From positions 1 to 64,000 of the forward strand of contig NZ_FNDY01000018.1 in assembly GCF_900099895.1 (NCBI RefSeq): a stretch of DNA of 64,000 nt. Reading direction: 5' to 3'. Below, one piece after another: positions 37,490 through 48,097 of the stretch; positions within the stretch are counted from its first letter, which is position 1; each line of letters opens with the position of its first letter. The position numbers were made by a program, and so were the translations under genes. Below the pieces are notes generated by a model, which saw only the letters and a list, made by a program, of their open reading frames with translations, was not told the DNA's origin and searched no databases. This stretch comes from Paenibacillus naphthalenovorans (GTDB lineage: Bacteria > Bacillota > Bacilli > Paenibacillales > NBRC-103111).

Positions 37490-38950
37490 GTGGAAACGGA
37501 AATGAATTTCAAAGGGCGAACGGTACTGGTATTCGTTTTGTTGTCGATGTTTGCCGGCAGCATTATGACGCTTACGATAGTGCATCCGTCCATTTTTGCT
37601 TCGGTCGGGAAGGAAGCGGGACTGCAGACGGATGTTCAATCGGGGCTGACGGGCAAGGATATCTCCAAGATCGCAAAAACGTACCAGTTGATTGAGAGCA
37701 AGTTTTTAACGGAGGTTGATCGCGAGAAGGTCGTGAACGGGGCCATTAACGGCATGCTGTCCACACTGGAGGATCCGTTTACGGTGTACATGGATCAAAA
37801 GGAAGCGGAGCAGTTTGATGAGAATATCACCTCATCGTTCCAGGGAATTGGCGCGGAAGTGACCTCTGAGGACGGAAAAGTGGTCATTGTCGCCCCGATT
37901 AAAGGGTCTCCCGCGGAAAGGGCGGGACTGCATGCCAATGACGTCATCGTTTCGGTGAACGGTGAGAAGCTCGAGGGACTGTCCCTGAACCAGGCGATTA
38001 TGAAAATTCGCGGTCCGAAGGGGACGCAGGCCAAGCTCGAGATTTTGAGAAGCGGGTCGCCCGAACCGATACCTGTCATCGTCGTACGTGACGACATCGA
38101 TGTGGAGACGGTCTATGCGGAGATGCTTCCGGGACAGATCGGGAAAATCGAAATTCGTCAATTTGCAACCAATACGGCCGAACATTTTAAAGATGAATTG
38201 AAAAAATTGGAAGATCAAGGCATGAAAGGCCTGATTATTGATGTAAGAAACGATCCGGGGGGCTTGCTCTCGGCGGTGGTGGAAATCGTAGAGCCTTTCA
38301 TCCCTAAAGGCAAGACGATCGTTCAAATCGAAAACCGAAAGGGAGAACGTGAAGAAACGAAGTCCCAGGGGACAGGAAAACCTTATCCGGTTTCGGTGCT
38401 GATTAATAAAGGCAGCGCCAGCGCATCGGAAATATTGGCCGGAGCACTTCACGATTCGGCAGGAAGCAAGCTGATCGGCGAAAACACCTTCGGCAAAGGT
38501 ACGGTACAAGTGAACTTCGAGAAGGAAATGGGTGACGGCAGCAATATCAAGATGACCGTCTATAAATGGCTGACGCCAAACGGGACATGGATTCATAAGA
38601 AAGGAATCGAACCCAATATTGCCGTAGAACAGCCGGCCTATTTCAAGGTTGCACCGCTCAGTAAAAAAGAGACGCTGAAGCCGGATATGAACAACGAGGA
38701 CATCAAAAATCTGCAGATCATGCTGCAGGGGTTGGGCCTGAATCCCGACCGTACGGACGGGTACTTTAGCGACAAAACGGCTCTCGCAGTCAAAGCGTTC
38801 CAGCGGATGAACAACCTTCCGGTGACCGGGGAAGTAGATACGGCCACGGCCGGAAAGCTGGAGAAAGCAATTTTGGAAGCGATCCGCGATACCAAGAACG
38901 ATCTGCAGCTGAAGGCAGCCGTGGAGCATATGCATTCGGTCATCAAATAG
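37490..38950 (+). CDS. ctpB: S41 C-terminal processing protease (CtpB-like)
   Basis: 486 residues (GTG 37490; ATG 37502 is an alternative). N-terminal membrane anchor (about 10-33), PDZ domain (about 115-200, SPAERAGLHANDVIVSVNG), S41 protease core with the catalytic Ser in NKGSASASEILAGAL and Lys in GENTFGKGTVQ, and a C-terminal peptidoglycan-binding domain (LQIMLQGLGLNPDRTDGYFS). In Bacillus, CtpB cleaves SpoIVFA to trigger sigma-K during sporulation. Located between ftsEX and the MinJ-like gene as in B. subtilis. Confidence 0.92.
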   Translation: METEMNFKGRTVLVFVLLSMFAGSIMTLTIVHPSIFASVGKEAGLQTDVQSGLTGKDISKIAKTYQLIESKFLTEVDREKVVNGAINGMLSTLEDPFTVYMDQKEAEQFDENITSSFQGIGAEVTSEDGKVVIVAPIKGSPAERAGLHANDVIVSVNGEKLEGLSLNQAIMKIRGPKGTQAKLEILRSGSPEPIPVIVVRDDIDVETVYAEMLPGQIGKIEIRQFATNTAEHFKDELKKLEDQGMKGLIIDVRNDPGGLLSAVVEIVEPFIPKGKTIVQIENRKGEREETKSQGTGKPYPVSVLINKGSASASEILAGALHDSAGSKLIGENTFGKGTVQVNFEKEMGDGSNIKMTVYKWLTPNGTWIHKKGIEPNIAVEQPAYFKVAPLSKKETLKPDMNNEDIKNLQIMLQGLGLNPDRTDGYFSDKTALAVKAFQRMNNLPVTGEVDTATAGKLEKAILEAIRDTKNDLQLKAAVEHMHSVIK

Positions 38951-39023
38951 GCATTCGGCGGTTTTCGATGTCGGCAAATTCCGGACGATGGCAGGAAAAG
39001 CGAAATCGGCGTCGAAATGGTAT

Positions 39024-39063
39024 AAGAAGGCGGGCTTGAGGAATGAAGCCCGGCCTTCTTGTC
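39024..39063 (+). terminator. Terminator after ctpB
   Basis: AAGAAGGCGGGCTT pairs with AAGCCCGGCCTTCTT (one bulged G), 8-base loop, then GTCTTT. T run is short. Confidence 0.75.
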
Positions 39064-39174
39064 TTTATGTTTCAGAAAAGATGTCGGCATGGTGCAAGAC
39101 ATCAAGATGACAAACGCTCGAGTTCTTCAAAGAACACCGGAGCCGTTTATCCTTATTTGGCGAAGGAGCAGGCC

Positions 39175-40467
39175 ATGAATTGGGTTATGGAATTGGGCGT
39201 TCAAGGGCTTCATGCTCTGTTGCAATTGTTCATGCACCCATTTTATTATGCAGGAATATTGTTTATCCTCTTACAATACCGCAGGCAAATTGCGTTTGAA
39301 CGCAAGCTTTTCTCCACTAAGCTTCACTCGCTTCTTTCGGAGACCTGGCGAACCGTACTGTGGGGATGGATCGGCGGCATCGCCGCTTCTGTTGTCATGG
39401 CGGGAGTGGGAGCAACGATCGACCCTGACGCGGTAATTCTGATCTGGTTGATCTCTTTGCTGCTGATTTTGATACGCGTGCGGTTTTTGTGCTGGGCTTA
39501 CGCTATCGGCGTCATCGGCGTGCTTCAGGCGATTGTATTGGCGGTTCCGGCCTTGCAGGACAGCAGTACGTCCTGGGCTTGGTTCACGGCACCATTGCTT
39601 GCAGTGAATATGCCGTCCATGCTGGCGCTTATTGCCATACTCCATTTGGTCGAGGCGATGCTTATACGCCGTCAGGGAGCGCGATTCGGTACGCCGATGT
39701 TTTTCGAGAGCAAGCGGGGTAAAATCGTCGGCGGATACCAGCTCCAAGGATTTTGGCCGGTGGCGCTGTTTTTGCTGGTACCCGTGCAGAACGGCGGAGT
39801 TGGACCGCTTCCGTGGACACCGCTGCTTGGGGGAGATTTATGGAATAGCGGCTGGACCGTCATCGGCTTTCCCGTTATGATCGGTTTTACGGAGATGACC
39901 ATGTCAAGGCTTCCGAAGGAAAAGGTCAAGGTCAGCTCGAATTGGCTTGTGTTGTATTCCGCAGCGCTGCTGCTGCTTGCGGGAATGACAGCGCTGTGGC
40001 CTGCGCTCACGGCTGCCGCCTGCTTGCTGTGCATTGCCATGCACGAAGCGTTGATCGCCTACAGCCGTTGGGATGAAGCAAAGAGAGCTCCATTGTTCGT
40101 ACACAGCAGCAAGGGCCTTAAAATATTGGGGATTTTGCCTGGTAGTCCGGCTGAGGAAATGGGGCTTGTCGTGGGGGAAATCGTTCATAAAGTGAACGGT
40201 GTGCCTGTACGAACCAAACAAGAGCTTCATCTGGCCATGCAGCAAAATTCGGCCTTCTGTAAGCTGGAGGTATTGAATTTGGCGGGAGAGAGCAAATTTT
40301 TGAAACGGGCGGTGTTCTCCGGGGATCATCATCAACTGGGAATCATTCTGGCTCCGGATCAGGACGCGTTATACTACGCGGAGGAGAAGCAGACCTCGAT
40401 TTGGGCCTACTTTAGGCGTAAACCTGCAGGCTTGAATAACAATAAGCGAAATTCAGAGTCGATGTAA
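39175..40467 (+). CDS. minJ: PDZ membrane protein, MinJ-like
   Basis: 430 residues from ATG 39175 (GAAGGAG site); a longer open frame upstream has no ribosome site. Seven or eight membrane segments in the first 310 residues and a C-terminal cytoplasmic PDZ domain (about 325-400, ILPGSPAEEMGLVVGEIVHKVNGVPV). MinJ bridges DivIVA and MinD to restrict division to midcell in B. subtilis, where it likewise follows ctpB. Identification rests on architecture and synteny rather than close sequence identity. Confidence 0.8.
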   Translation: MNWVMELGVQGLHALLQLFMHPFYYAGILFILLQYRRQIAFERKLFSTKLHSLLSETWRTVLWGWIGGIAASVVMAGVGATIDPDAVILIWLISLLLILIRVRFLCWAYAIGVIGVLQAIVLAVPALQDSSTSWAWFTAPLLAVNMPSMLALIAILHLVEAMLIRRQGARFGTPMFFESKRGKIVGGYQLQGFWPVALFLLVPVQNGGVGPLPWTPLLGGDLWNSGWTVIGFPVMIGFTEMTMSRLPKEKVKVSSNWLVLYSAALLLLAGMTALWPALTAAACLLCIAMHEALIAYSRWDEAKRAPLFVHSSKGLKILGILPGSPAEEMGLVVGEIVHKVNGVPVRTKQELHLAMQQNSAFCKLEVLNLAGESKFLKRAVFSGDHHQLGIILAPDQDALYYAEEKQTSIWAYFRRKPAGLNNNKRNSESM

Positions 40468-40483
40468 GAAAAAGAAACGTAAG

Positions 40484-40530
40484 AAAGGCGTTCCTAATCT
40501 CCTGCTGCAGCAGGGGCTGGAAACGCCTTT
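40484..40530. terminator. Shared terminator between minJ and motB
   Basis: AAAGGCGTTCC pairs with GGAAACGCCTTT (one bulge), with an inner CTGCTGCAGCAG palindrome, between convergent genes. Confidence 0.7.
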
Positions 40531-40544
40531 CGGTGTTCATGCCT

Positions 40545-41297
40545 TCAAGGGGTCGATTTTTCCCTCAGCACGACGATTTCTACGCGACGGTTTTTGGCGC
40601 GGTTCTCCGGCGTGTTGTTATCCGCCACCGGCCGGGTATCCGCATACGAGGTCGAAATAAACTTTTTTTCGTCAAGTTTTGCATGATTGACGAAATAGCG
40701 CAGAACCGATAATGAACGGGCTTGGGATAATCCCCAATTATCCCGAAAGACCGAACCGGTCGCCAGCGGCAGATTGTCCGTATGTCCTTCGATACTAATG
40801 GTCGCATCCAGCGAAGGGAACAGACTTGCCAGCTGATTCAGGATCGGGAAAGCGGCGGGCTTCAGCTCGGCGTTGCCCAGATCGAACAGGAACAGGTCGT
40901 TTAACGTAATGGCGACCCCCCGAGGAGTGTCGGCCGCTGAAATTTGGGTCTGAAGCTGGTGTTCATCGATATAGGCTTGAATTTGCTCCAGCAAATTCTC
41001 AAGCTGCTTTTCTTCATGCTCTTTTTCCTGCTGCTCGCGCTTCGTTTCGTCCGATCCGCCTTTGGCCGGGTTGGCTGCACCCATGACACCTTCCCCCTGC
41101 TGCATGATCGAATCGGCTTTGAGAAATTCCGATTTCAGCGCCTGCGACAATACATCATATTTCTTGGCATCTATTTTACTCATGGCGTACATCACGACAA
41201 AGAAAATCAGCAGCAGCGTAATCAAATCGGCATATGTGATCAGCCAGCGTTCATGATTCTCATGCTGCTGGTGTTTGCGCCTATTTCTCCTCGCCAT
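40545..41297 (-). CDS. motB: Flagellar motor stator protein MotB
   Basis: 250 residues from ATG 41297 (AGGTGA just upstream). One membrane helix with the ion-binding Asp in ITYADLITLLLIFF (about 20-33), a charged linker, and a C-terminal OmpA-like peptidoglycan-binding domain (SIEGHTDNLPLA, RSLSVLRYFV, NRRVEIVV). Anchors the stator to the wall and carries the ion channel with MotA. Overlaps motA by 17 bases. Proton rather than sodium use is likely from the name family but is not shown. Confidence 0.95.
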   Translation of the reverse strand: MARRNRRKHQQHENHERWLITYADLITLLLIFFVVMYAMSKIDAKKYDVLSQALKSEFLKADSIMQQGEGVMGAANPAKGGSDETKREQQEKEHEEKQLENLLEQIQAYIDEHQLQTQISAADTPRGVAITLNDLFLFDLGNAELKPAAFPILNQLASLFPSLDATISIEGHTDNLPLATGSVFRDNWGLSQARSLSVLRYFVNHAKLDEKKFISTSYADTRPVADNNTPENRAKNRRVEIVVLREKSTP

Positions 41298-42078
41298 CGC
41301 TGTCACCTACACTTGCGCCTTCAACGGTTTTGTTCTCCCGATGAAGGAAGGAATTCAGTTTTTTCTTGATCAGCTGGGGATTTTCTCCGGCTTGGAGCGC
41401 CAAAATACCCTCAAGCATTAGTTCCATTACAGCGATAGTTTCTTTGCTGCGGGTTTTGATTTTGTTGGCAATCGGCAGGTAAATCACATTGGCTGTAGCA
41501 ACGCCATATAACGTAGCGGAGAAGGCAATGGCGATCGCAGGACCCAGAGAACCGGGATCGGACAGGTTCCCGAGAACATGGATAAGACCCATCACGGTTC
41601 CGATAATTCCCATGGTCGGCGCGAAGCCTCCCGCCGCTTCGAACATTTTGGCCCAGCCTTCGTGCCGGTGTTCCAGCGCGTCCATTTCCAGCTCGAGAAT
41701 CTGCCGTGTTAATTCGGGATCGGTTCCGTCAACGACCATGACCAGACCCTCCCGCAGAAATTCGTTCGGGTGCTCCAACGCCCGCTGCTCCAGAGAGAGA
41801 ACGCCTTCTCTTCTCGCGGAGGTAGCCATGTCGACGAGCTCTTCTATGATCAACGAAGAATCGGTTTTGGATTCTTTGAAGGCCATATTCAGGGCCTTGC
41901 CGATTTGTTTTAACTGGGACATCGGAAAGCTGACAATGACCGCACCGATCGTGCCCCCGATGACAATTAATGCCGCGCTGGGGACGAATAGCGCCTCTAC
42001 ATGCCCTCCGTCCCAGATGTACCCTCCGATCAAAGCTCCTAAACCGATAAGAATTCCAAGAACTGCAGTGATATCCAT
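41281..42078 (-). CDS. motA: Flagellar motor stator protein MotA
   Basis: 265 residues from ATG 42078, which has AGGGGTGG ahead; a frame 48 codons longer crosses the promoter region and is rejected. Four membrane segments (two near the N-terminus, two at about 150-200), with the conserved GGFAPTMGIIGTVMGLI and the cytoplasmic loop bearing charged residues that touch FliG (REGVLSLEQR). Together with motB it powers the flagella assembled by the left-hand cluster. Confidence 0.95.
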   Translation of the reverse strand: MDITAVLGILIGLGALIGGYIWDGGHVEALFVPSAALIVIGGTIGAVIVSFPMSQLKQIGKALNMAFKESKTDSSLIIEELVDMATSARREGVLSLEQRALEHPNEFLREGLVMVVDGTDPELTRQILELEMDALEHRHEGWAKMFEAAGGFAPTMGIIGTVMGLIHVLGNLSDPGSLGPAIAIAFSATLYGVATANVIYLPIANKIKTRSKETIAVMELMLEGILALQAGENPQLIKKKLNSFLHRENKTVEGASVGDSDGEEK

Positions 42079-42181
42079 GATTGGTTCCACCCCTAGATTT
42101 TCTTGTATAATAGCCATATCGCGGTTGATTGGTTTAGCGGTGTAAACGTTCCTCATTGGAAAAAGAGGAAATGGAAGCCAT

Positions 42182-42229
42182 TTGCAACAAAGAGGGAAAA
42201 AAGGTATAATATATGGGAACAAATATTCC
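42182..42229 (+). promoter_or_regulatory. uvrBA promoter with LexA-type SOS box
   Basis: TTGCAA (42182-42187), 17-base spacer, TATAAT (42205-42210). Immediately downstream GGAACAAATATTCC (42216-42229) is palindromic and matches the Gram-positive LexA/DinR core GAAC-N4-GTTC except for one base. Its position just after the -10 fits repression released by DNA damage. Confidence 0.8.
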
Positions 42230-42346
42230 TATAGCAAAAATTGTCGGACAGCATCGAATCTGTGCGTTTGGTGCCTATATATTTAATCGGAAACAGTCAA
42301 ATAAAAGTTTATATAGAGAACTCTTTTCCATGAAGCGGGTGATGAG

Positions 42347-44344
42347 ATGAACGAGGTAGTGGTAAGCGATAAGAAGTTTCAGCTGGTATCGGAATTCGAG
42401 CCTCAGGGAGACCAGCCGGAAGCGATCAGGCGTCTGGTGGAAAGCATTCGTTCGGGACAGAAACACCAAACACTGCTAGGAGCGACGGGCACAGGCAAAA
42501 CGTTTACGGCGGCTCATGTCATTGCCCAGTTGAACCGGCCTACGCTGCTGATTGCTCACAATAAGACGCTCGCTGCGCAGTTATGCAGCGAGCTGCAGGA
42601 GTTTTTCCCGAATAATGCAGTATCGTATTTTGTAAGCTACTATGACTATTATCAGCCCGAGGCGTATATCCCGTCGACAGACACTTACATCGAGAAGGAT
42701 TCCAGCATCAACGAAGAAATTGATAAGCTGCGGCACTCCGCTACGAGTTCCTTGTTTGAACGCAGAGATGTGATCATCGTGGCCAGCGTGTCCTGTATTT
42801 TCGGTCTCGGTTCGCCAATGGAGTATCGCAATTTGGTTTTGTCGCTGCGGGTGGGGATGGAACGCTCCCGCAATGAAATTTTGCATCGGTTGATCGATAT
42901 TCAATATCAGAGAAATGATTTTAACTTTGTCCGCGGCACATTCCGTGTCCGCGGTGATGTCATTGAAATATTCCCGGCTTCACGGGGGGAACAGGCGGTT
43001 CGCATCGAGTTATTCGGAGACGAGATCGAACGGATTACGGAGATCGACGTGCTAACGGGAGAAATTATCGGCCAACGGGATCACATCGCCATTTTTCCGG
43101 CATCGCACTTCGTAACCCACGAGGATAATATGAAGCGGGCGCTCGTCAATATTGAACGGGAGCTGGAGGAACGGCTGGCCGAGCTGAGAGGACAGGGTAA
43201 GCTGCTGGAAGCCCAGCGGCTGGAGCAGCGTACACGCTATGACATTGAGATGATGCAGGAAATGGGCTTTTGCTCGGGCATTGAGAACTATTCCGGTCCG
43301 CTGACATTCCGCGAACGCGGAGCCACACCATACACGCTGCTGGATTATTTTCCGGACGATATGCTGATCATCGTTGATGAATCCCATGTCACGCTTCCGC
43401 AGATTCGGGGCATGTACAACGGCGACCGGGCGCGCAAGGAAGTATTGGTGGAGCACGGCTTCCGGCTTCCGTCGGCGCTGGATAACCGGCCTCTCCGATT
43501 CGAAGAATTCGAACAAAAGATCAATCAGATCTTATATATATCGGCTACGCCGGGACCGTATGAAATCGAGCACTGTCCAGAAATGGTCGAGCAAATCATC
43601 CGGCCCACCGGACTGGTGGATCCGGAGATCGACGTCAGACCCACGAAGGGCCAAATCGACGATCTGGTCGGGGAAATTCAGGACCGCATCAAGAAGGATG
43701 AACGCGTGCTGGTGACGACGCTGACTAAGAAAATGGCGGAAGATTTAACCGATTATCTCAAAGAAATCGGCATCAAGGTGCGCTACCTGCATTCGGATAT
43801 CAAGACGCTGGAGCGCATGCAAATTTTACGGGAACTGCGGCTTGGCGTATTCCACGTGCTGGTAGGGATCAACCTATTACGGGAAGGACTTGACCTTCCG
43901 GAGGTGTCGCTGGTGGCCATACTCGATGCGGATAAGGAAGGCTTTCTTCGCGCCGAACGATCGCTTATTCAGACGATTGGCCGCGCTGCACGGAACGCGA
44001 ACGGTCGTGTCATCATGTACGGCGATAAGATCACAGACTCCATGGCCAAAGCGATTCAAGAAACCGAACGCCGCCGCCGCATTCAGATGGCATATAACGA
44101 AAAGCACGGCATAACGCCGCAAACGATACAAAAGAAAGTGCGCGATGTGATTGAAGCGACGAAAGTCGCCGAGCAGAAGACGGAATATTTGGCGGATATC
44201 AAGCAGACCAAGATGTCCAAGAAGGACCGGATGTCGTTGATCGAACGGTTGGAGAAGGAAATGAAGGAAGCAGCCAAAAACCTGCAGTTCGAACGCGCGG
44301 CAGAGCTGCGCGATGCTGTGCTTGAGCTGAAGGCGGAGCTGTAA
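42347..44344 (+). CDS. uvrB: UvrABC excinuclease subunit B
   Basis: 665 residues, full length. Walker [11 protein letters not shown] (about 44-53), the damage-verifying beta-hairpin [21 protein letters not shown] (about 92-112), IIVDESH, helicase motifs and the C-terminal UVR domain ([27 protein letters not shown]) that contacts UvrA and UvrC. Preceded by an unusually long leader of about 120 bases. uvrA follows within 25 bases. Confidence 0.98.
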   Translation: MNEVVVSDKKFQLVSEFEPQGDQPEAIRRLVESIRSGQKHQTLLGATGTGKTFTAAHVIAQLNRPTLLIAHNKTLAAQLCSELQEFFPNNAVSYFVSYYDYYQPEAYIPSTDTYIEKDSSINEEIDKLRHSATSSLFERRDVIIVASVSCIFGLGSPMEYRNLVLSLRVGMERSRNEILHRLIDIQYQRNDFNFVRGTFRVRGDVIEIFPASRGEQAVRIELFGDEIERITEIDVLTGEIIGQRDHIAIFPASHFVTHEDNMKRALVNIERELEERLAELRGQGKLLEAQRLEQRTRYDIEMMQEMGFCSGIENYSGPLTFRERGATPYTLLDYFPDDMLIIVDESHVTLPQIRGMYNGDRARKEVLVEHGFRLPSALDNRPLRFEEFEQKINQILYISATPGPYEIEHCPEMVEQIIRPTGLVDPEIDVRPTKGQIDDLVGEIQDRIKKDERVLVTTLTKKMAEDLTDYLKEIGIKVRYLHSDIKTLERMQILRELRLGVFHVLVGINLLREGLDLPEVSLVAILDADKEGFLRAERSLIQTIGRAARNANGRVIMYGDKITDSMAKAIQETERRRRIQMAYNEKHGITPQTIQKKVRDVIEATKVAEQKTEYLADIKQTKMSKKDRMSLIERLEKEMKEAAKNLQFERAAELRDAVLELKAEL

Positions 44345-44367
44345 CGAAGGGAAGGGTGGACAGGCGC

Positions 44368-47250
44368 GTGGCCAGAGACAATATCGTAATTAAAGGCGCG
44401 AGAGCGCACAATCTAAAAAATATCGACGTCACCATACCGCGGGATAAGTTCGTCGTACTTACGGGGCTTAGCGGCTCTGGCAAATCTTCGCTAGCATTCG
44501 ATACGATTTATGCCGAAGGACAGAGACGGTACGTAGAGTCTCTGTCCGCCTATGCACGGCAGTTCCTGGGTCAGATGGATAAGCCGGATGTCGACTCGAT
44601 CGACGGATTGTCACCCGCCATTTCGATCGACCAGAAAACGACAAGCCGAAATCCGCGTTCCACGGTCGGAACGGTAACCGAAATCTATGATTATCTGCGC
44701 CTGCTGTTTGCACGTATTGGACGCCCGCATTGTCCGGTGCACCACATCGAAATTACTTCGCAAACGGTTGAACAAATGGTCGACCGGATCATGGAGTATC
44801 CGGAGCGGACAAAGCTGCAAATTTTGGCGCCGATTGTCTCCGGACGCAAAGGCGAGCATACGAAGCTGCTAGCGGAGATTCAAAAGCAGGGCTTTGTACG
44901 GGTGCGGGTCAACGGTGAAATCCGGGAGTTATCGGAATCGATTACGCTGGAGAAAAACAAAAAACACAATATTGAAGTCGTTGTCGACCGTATTGTGGTG
45001 AAAGCAGATATCGAGACCCGCTTGGCAGACTCATTGGAGACCGCGCTGAAGCTGGCGGAAGGCCGCGTTATCGTCGATGTGATGGAACAGGAGGAGCTCT
45101 TGTTCAGCCAAAATTTGGCCTGTCCGGAATGCGGCTTTAGCATCGAGGAGCTGGCGCCGAGGATGTTTTCGTTTAATAGTCCGTTTGGTGCTTGCCCCGA
45201 GTGTGACGGTCTCGGACAGAAGATGGTGGTTGACCCCGAGATGCTCGTGCCAAACCCGAAGCTGACGATCCGCGAAGGGGCTTTTGAAGCATGGGCCGGC
45301 AGCACCTCCAACTATTACCCGCAGTTTTTGGCGGCCGTGTGCGAACATTACGGAATCCCGCAGGATAAGCCGGTTGCCGAGCTCAGCAAGGACCATATGC
45401 AGAAGCTGCTTTACGGAACGGGCGGGGAAAAGGTGCGCTTCCGTTACGAGAATGATTTTGGCCATAAAAAAGAAGCTATGGTCGCCTTTGAGGGAATTGT
45501 GCACAACCTGGAGCGCCGTTACCGGGAGACGTTCTCCGACGGCATTCGTGAGCACATCGAAACGTATATGAGCGCGAAGGCTTGCGGCAAATGTAAAGGA
45601 CACCGTCTAAAGCCTGAGTCGCTCGCAGTCTTCATTAATTCGAAAAACATTTCCGATGTAACGTCGCTGTCCATCGGCGAGGCACAGGAGTGGTTTGAAT
45701 CGCTCACCCTGACTGACCGGGAGCTGCAGATCGCACACCTGATCCTTAAAGAAATCAAAGCAAGACTCGGTTTCCTGGTGAATGTAGGGCTGGATTATTT
45801 AACGCTGCATCGCGCAGCAGGCACCTTATCCGGCGGGGAAGCGCAGCGGATCAGGTTGGCTACGCAAATTGGCTCCAGCTTAATGGGCGTGCTGTATATT
45901 CTGGACGAACCGAGCATCGGTCTGCATCAGAGGGACAATGACCGGTTGATCAAGACATTGGAGCACATGCGCGACCTCGGCAATACGCTGATTGTGGTAG
46001 AGCATGACGAGGATACGATGCTGGCTGCGGATTATATCATTGACATCGGACCGGGGGCGGGCATTCACGGTGGCAGGGTGATCTCTCAAGGCACGCCGAA
46101 AGAGGTCATGGAGGATCCCAACTCCCTGACGGGGCAATATCTGAGCGGCCGCAAGTTTATCCCGATTGCGGCGGAGCGCCGTAAGCCTAACGGCAAGTGG
46201 CTGGAAATCCGGGGCGCCAAAGAAAATAATCTGCGGGGTGTGAATGTCAAGATTCCACTGGGCGTGTTCACCTGCGTGACTGGCGTTTCGGGCTCGGGCA
46301 AGAGTACGCTGATCAATGAGATTTTGTACAAAACACTGGCCAAAGAGCTAAACGGGGCCAAGGTGCGTCCAGGTGAATATAAGGAGTTTAAAGGGCTGGA
46401 GCATATCGATAAAGTCATTGACATCGACCAGTCTCCGATCGGGCGGACTCCCCGTTCCAACCCGGCTACCTATACGGGCGTGTTCGACGATATTCGTGAT
46501 CTTTTCTCGGCGACGAACGAAGCGAAGGTACGGGGCTACAAGAAAGGCCGGTTCAGCTTCAATGTGAAGGGCGGACGCTGCGAGGCTTGCCGCGGTGACG
46601 GGATTATCAAAATAGAAATGCATTTTCTGCCGGATGTCTATGTTCCGTGCGAGGTGTGCAAGGGCAAGCGGTACAACCGGGAAACACTGGAGGTCAAATA
46701 CAAGGGGAAAAGTATTTCGGATGTACTGGAGATGACCATCGAGGACGCCTGCGAGTTCTTTAAAAACATTCCTCGTATCCACAGGAAGCTTCAGACATTG
46801 CTGGATGTCGGGCTCGGATATATGAACCTTGGACAGCCTGCTACGACACTTTCGGGCGGCGAAGCGCAGCGTGTGAAGCTGGCTGCAGAGCTCTACCGGC
46901 GCAGTACCGGCAAGACGATCTATATTCTCGATGAACCGACTACAGGCCTGCATATCCACGATATCGACCGTCTGCTTAAAGTGCTGCACCGTTTAGTGGA
47001 GAACGGCGATTCCGTACTTGTCATCGAACATAATCTTGATGTGATCAAGACGGCCGATTATATCATCGACCTCGGACCGGAGGGCGGAAATCGCGGAGGA
47101 ACGATTGTAGCTACCGGTAAACCGGAAGATATCGTAAACGTCGAAGCCTCCTATACGGGCAAGTATTTAAAACCGATTCTTGAACGGGACACCGCCCGTT
47201 CGGAGGATTACCGTCAGCGGTTGAAAGAGATGGAAGACGCAGTGGTGTAA
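44368..47250 (+). CDS. uvrA: UvrABC excinuclease subunit A
   Basis: 960 residues from GTG 44368, giving the family N-terminus [15 protein letters not shown]; another GTG at 44356 overlaps the ribosome site. Two ABC modules: [12 protein letters not shown] (about 32-43) and [19 protein letters not shown] twice, and zinc fingers ([30 protein letters not shown]). Searches DNA for lesions and loads UvrB. Stands in the same operon as uvrB. Confidence 0.98.
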   Translation: MARDNIVIKGARAHNLKNIDVTIPRDKFVVLTGLSGSGKSSLAFDTIYAEGQRRYVESLSAYARQFLGQMDKPDVDSIDGLSPAISIDQKTTSRNPRSTVGTVTEIYDYLRLLFARIGRPHCPVHHIEITSQTVEQMVDRIMEYPERTKLQILAPIVSGRKGEHTKLLAEIQKQGFVRVRVNGEIRELSESITLEKNKKHNIEVVVDRIVVKADIETRLADSLETALKLAEGRVIVDVMEQEELLFSQNLACPECGFSIEELAPRMFSFNSPFGACPECDGLGQKMVVDPEMLVPNPKLTIREGAFEAWAGSTSNYYPQFLAAVCEHYGIPQDKPVAELSKDHMQKLLYGTGGEKVRFRYENDFGHKKEAMVAFEGIVHNLERRYRETFSDGIREHIETYMSAKACGKCKGHRLKPESLAVFINSKNISDVTSLSIGEAQEWFESLTLTDRELQIAHLILKEIKARLGFLVNVGLDYLTLHRAAGTLSGGEAQRIRLATQIGSSLMGVLYILDEPSIGLHQRDNDRLIKTLEHMRDLGNTLIVVEHDEDTMLAADYIIDIGPGAGIHGGRVISQGTPKEVMEDPNSLTGQYLSGRKFIPIAAERRKPNGKWLEIRGAKENNLRGVNVKIPLGVFTCVTGVSGSGKSTLINEILYKTLAKELNGAKVRPGEYKEFKGLEHIDKVIDIDQSPIGRTPRSNPATYTGVFDDIRDLFSATNEAKVRGYKKGRFSFNVKGGRCEACRGDGIIKIEMHFLPDVYVPCEVCKGKRYNRETLEVKYKGKSISDVLEMTIEDACEFFKNIPRIHRKLQTLLDVGLGYMNLGQPATTLSGGEAQRVKLAAELYRRSTGKTIYILDEPTTGLHIHDIDRLLKVLHRLVENGDSVLVIEHNLDVIKTADYIIDLGPEGGNRGGTIVATGKPEDIVNVEASYTGKYLKPILERDTARSEDYRQRLKEMEDAVV

Positions 47251-47289
47251 CGATGCCTTCGGAAGCCATTTATTGAAGGCAGATGACAG

Positions 47290-47340
47290 GAAGGGCTGAC
47301 CCCTTAAGTGAAATGCTCACTTATCGGGTTACCCCTTTTT
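47290..47340 (+). terminator. uvrA terminator
   Basis: Branched hairpin: AAGGG..ACCC..AAGTGA pairs with TCACTT..GGGT..CCCTT, then a T run. Confidence 0.8.
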
Positions 47341-47660
47341 CGTGATGTTCGACTGGACGTTGATAACTTTTTCCCCGTCGATCCCCTTTCGCTGCGGGAC
47401 TAAATGCCTAACATTGAATTTCGGCATATCCGAACGTTATAAATATTAGAAGAAATGGACATTTTATATTTACGTGGAAGGTTCAAGAAATCACGGCCGC
47501 ATTTGCCCCTTTTGGGGCGGCACGTCAATGTCTCCGGCATACAACCGGTGAACAGATGGTTTTAACGAAATTGGAGTTGGAATTTACCGGTGAAAAGTTG
47601 ACAATCTTGTTACATTTGAGGTTTTATGCCTTTTGCAAAACGCTCTGCGGATAAAATCGC
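47341..47660. other. Intergenic stretch with no gene found
   Basis: About 320 AT-rich bases. A possible TTGACA at about 47597 lacks a convincing -10. CCCCTTTTGGGGCGG near 47500 is a minor palindrome. No open frame with a ribosome site found. Confidence 0.4.
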
Positions 47661-47689
47661 TTGCACATCCGGACGAGTCAAGATAAGAT
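47661..47689 (+). promoter_or_regulatory. Promoter of the small membrane protein gene
   Basis: TTGCAC (47661-47666), 17-base spacer, TAAGAT (47684-47689), followed after about 25 bases by an AAGGAGGT ribosome site. Confidence 0.6.
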
Positions 47690-47728
47690 AGAAACTAAGC
47701 ATTTTTGTATATTGAAGGAGGTCTCTCC

Positions 47729-47944
47729 ATGTTTTTGGCTGAAGAGGCAGCAGCTACAGCAAGCAAATTTACCGGATTCGATCCATTCGTAATTTTGTTT
47801 ACGATTATTATCGCCATTGGCTTGGTACGTCTGCTGGCTGCACCTAAGAAGAATCCTTTTGCCATTGGTTTTACGATCGTAAGCTTGTTGGTTTTTTTAA
47901 CTTTGGACGTTGTCATGGTGATGGGTTGGTTGGGTAAATTGTAA
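47729..47944 (+). CDS. Small two-helix membrane protein, DUF2759-like
   Basis: 71 residues from ATG 47729, with AAGGAGGT 6 bases before; a longer frame begins before the ribosome site and is rejected. Two membrane helices (about 18-38 and 46-68) separated by a basic turn AAPKKNPFAIGF. The arrangement resembles DUF2759 proteins of Bacilli; function unknown. Own promoter and terminator, so a single-gene unit. B. subtilis has the small membrane gene csbA beside uvrBA; I could not show homology. Confidence 0.75.
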   Translation: MFLAEEAAATASKFTGFDPFVILFTIIIAIGLVRLLAAPKKNPFAIGFTIVSLLVFLTLDVVMVMGWLGKL

Positions 47945-47983
47945 GTATACGTTTCACAAACATAAATAGAGACGTATCAAAGG

Positions 47984-48007
47984 CAGTGCTCAGGCACTGT
48001 TTTTTTT
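47984..48007 (+). terminator. Terminator of the small membrane protein gene
   Basis: CAGTGC and GCACTG flank a TCAG loop, followed by eight T's. Confidence 0.92.
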
Positions 48008-48097
48008 GTTGTTCGAAACTTTCCGTACATCAAAAAATAAGATGCGGTCTCCGCCTGCTGCAGGCCAAGCCGCACCTCTTAGTGATTTTAGCCTATG

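Noticed and set aside
42079-42222. 48-codon N-terminal extension of MotA
   Set aside because: It would run through upstream regulatory sequence; the family start with a good ribosome site is at 42078.
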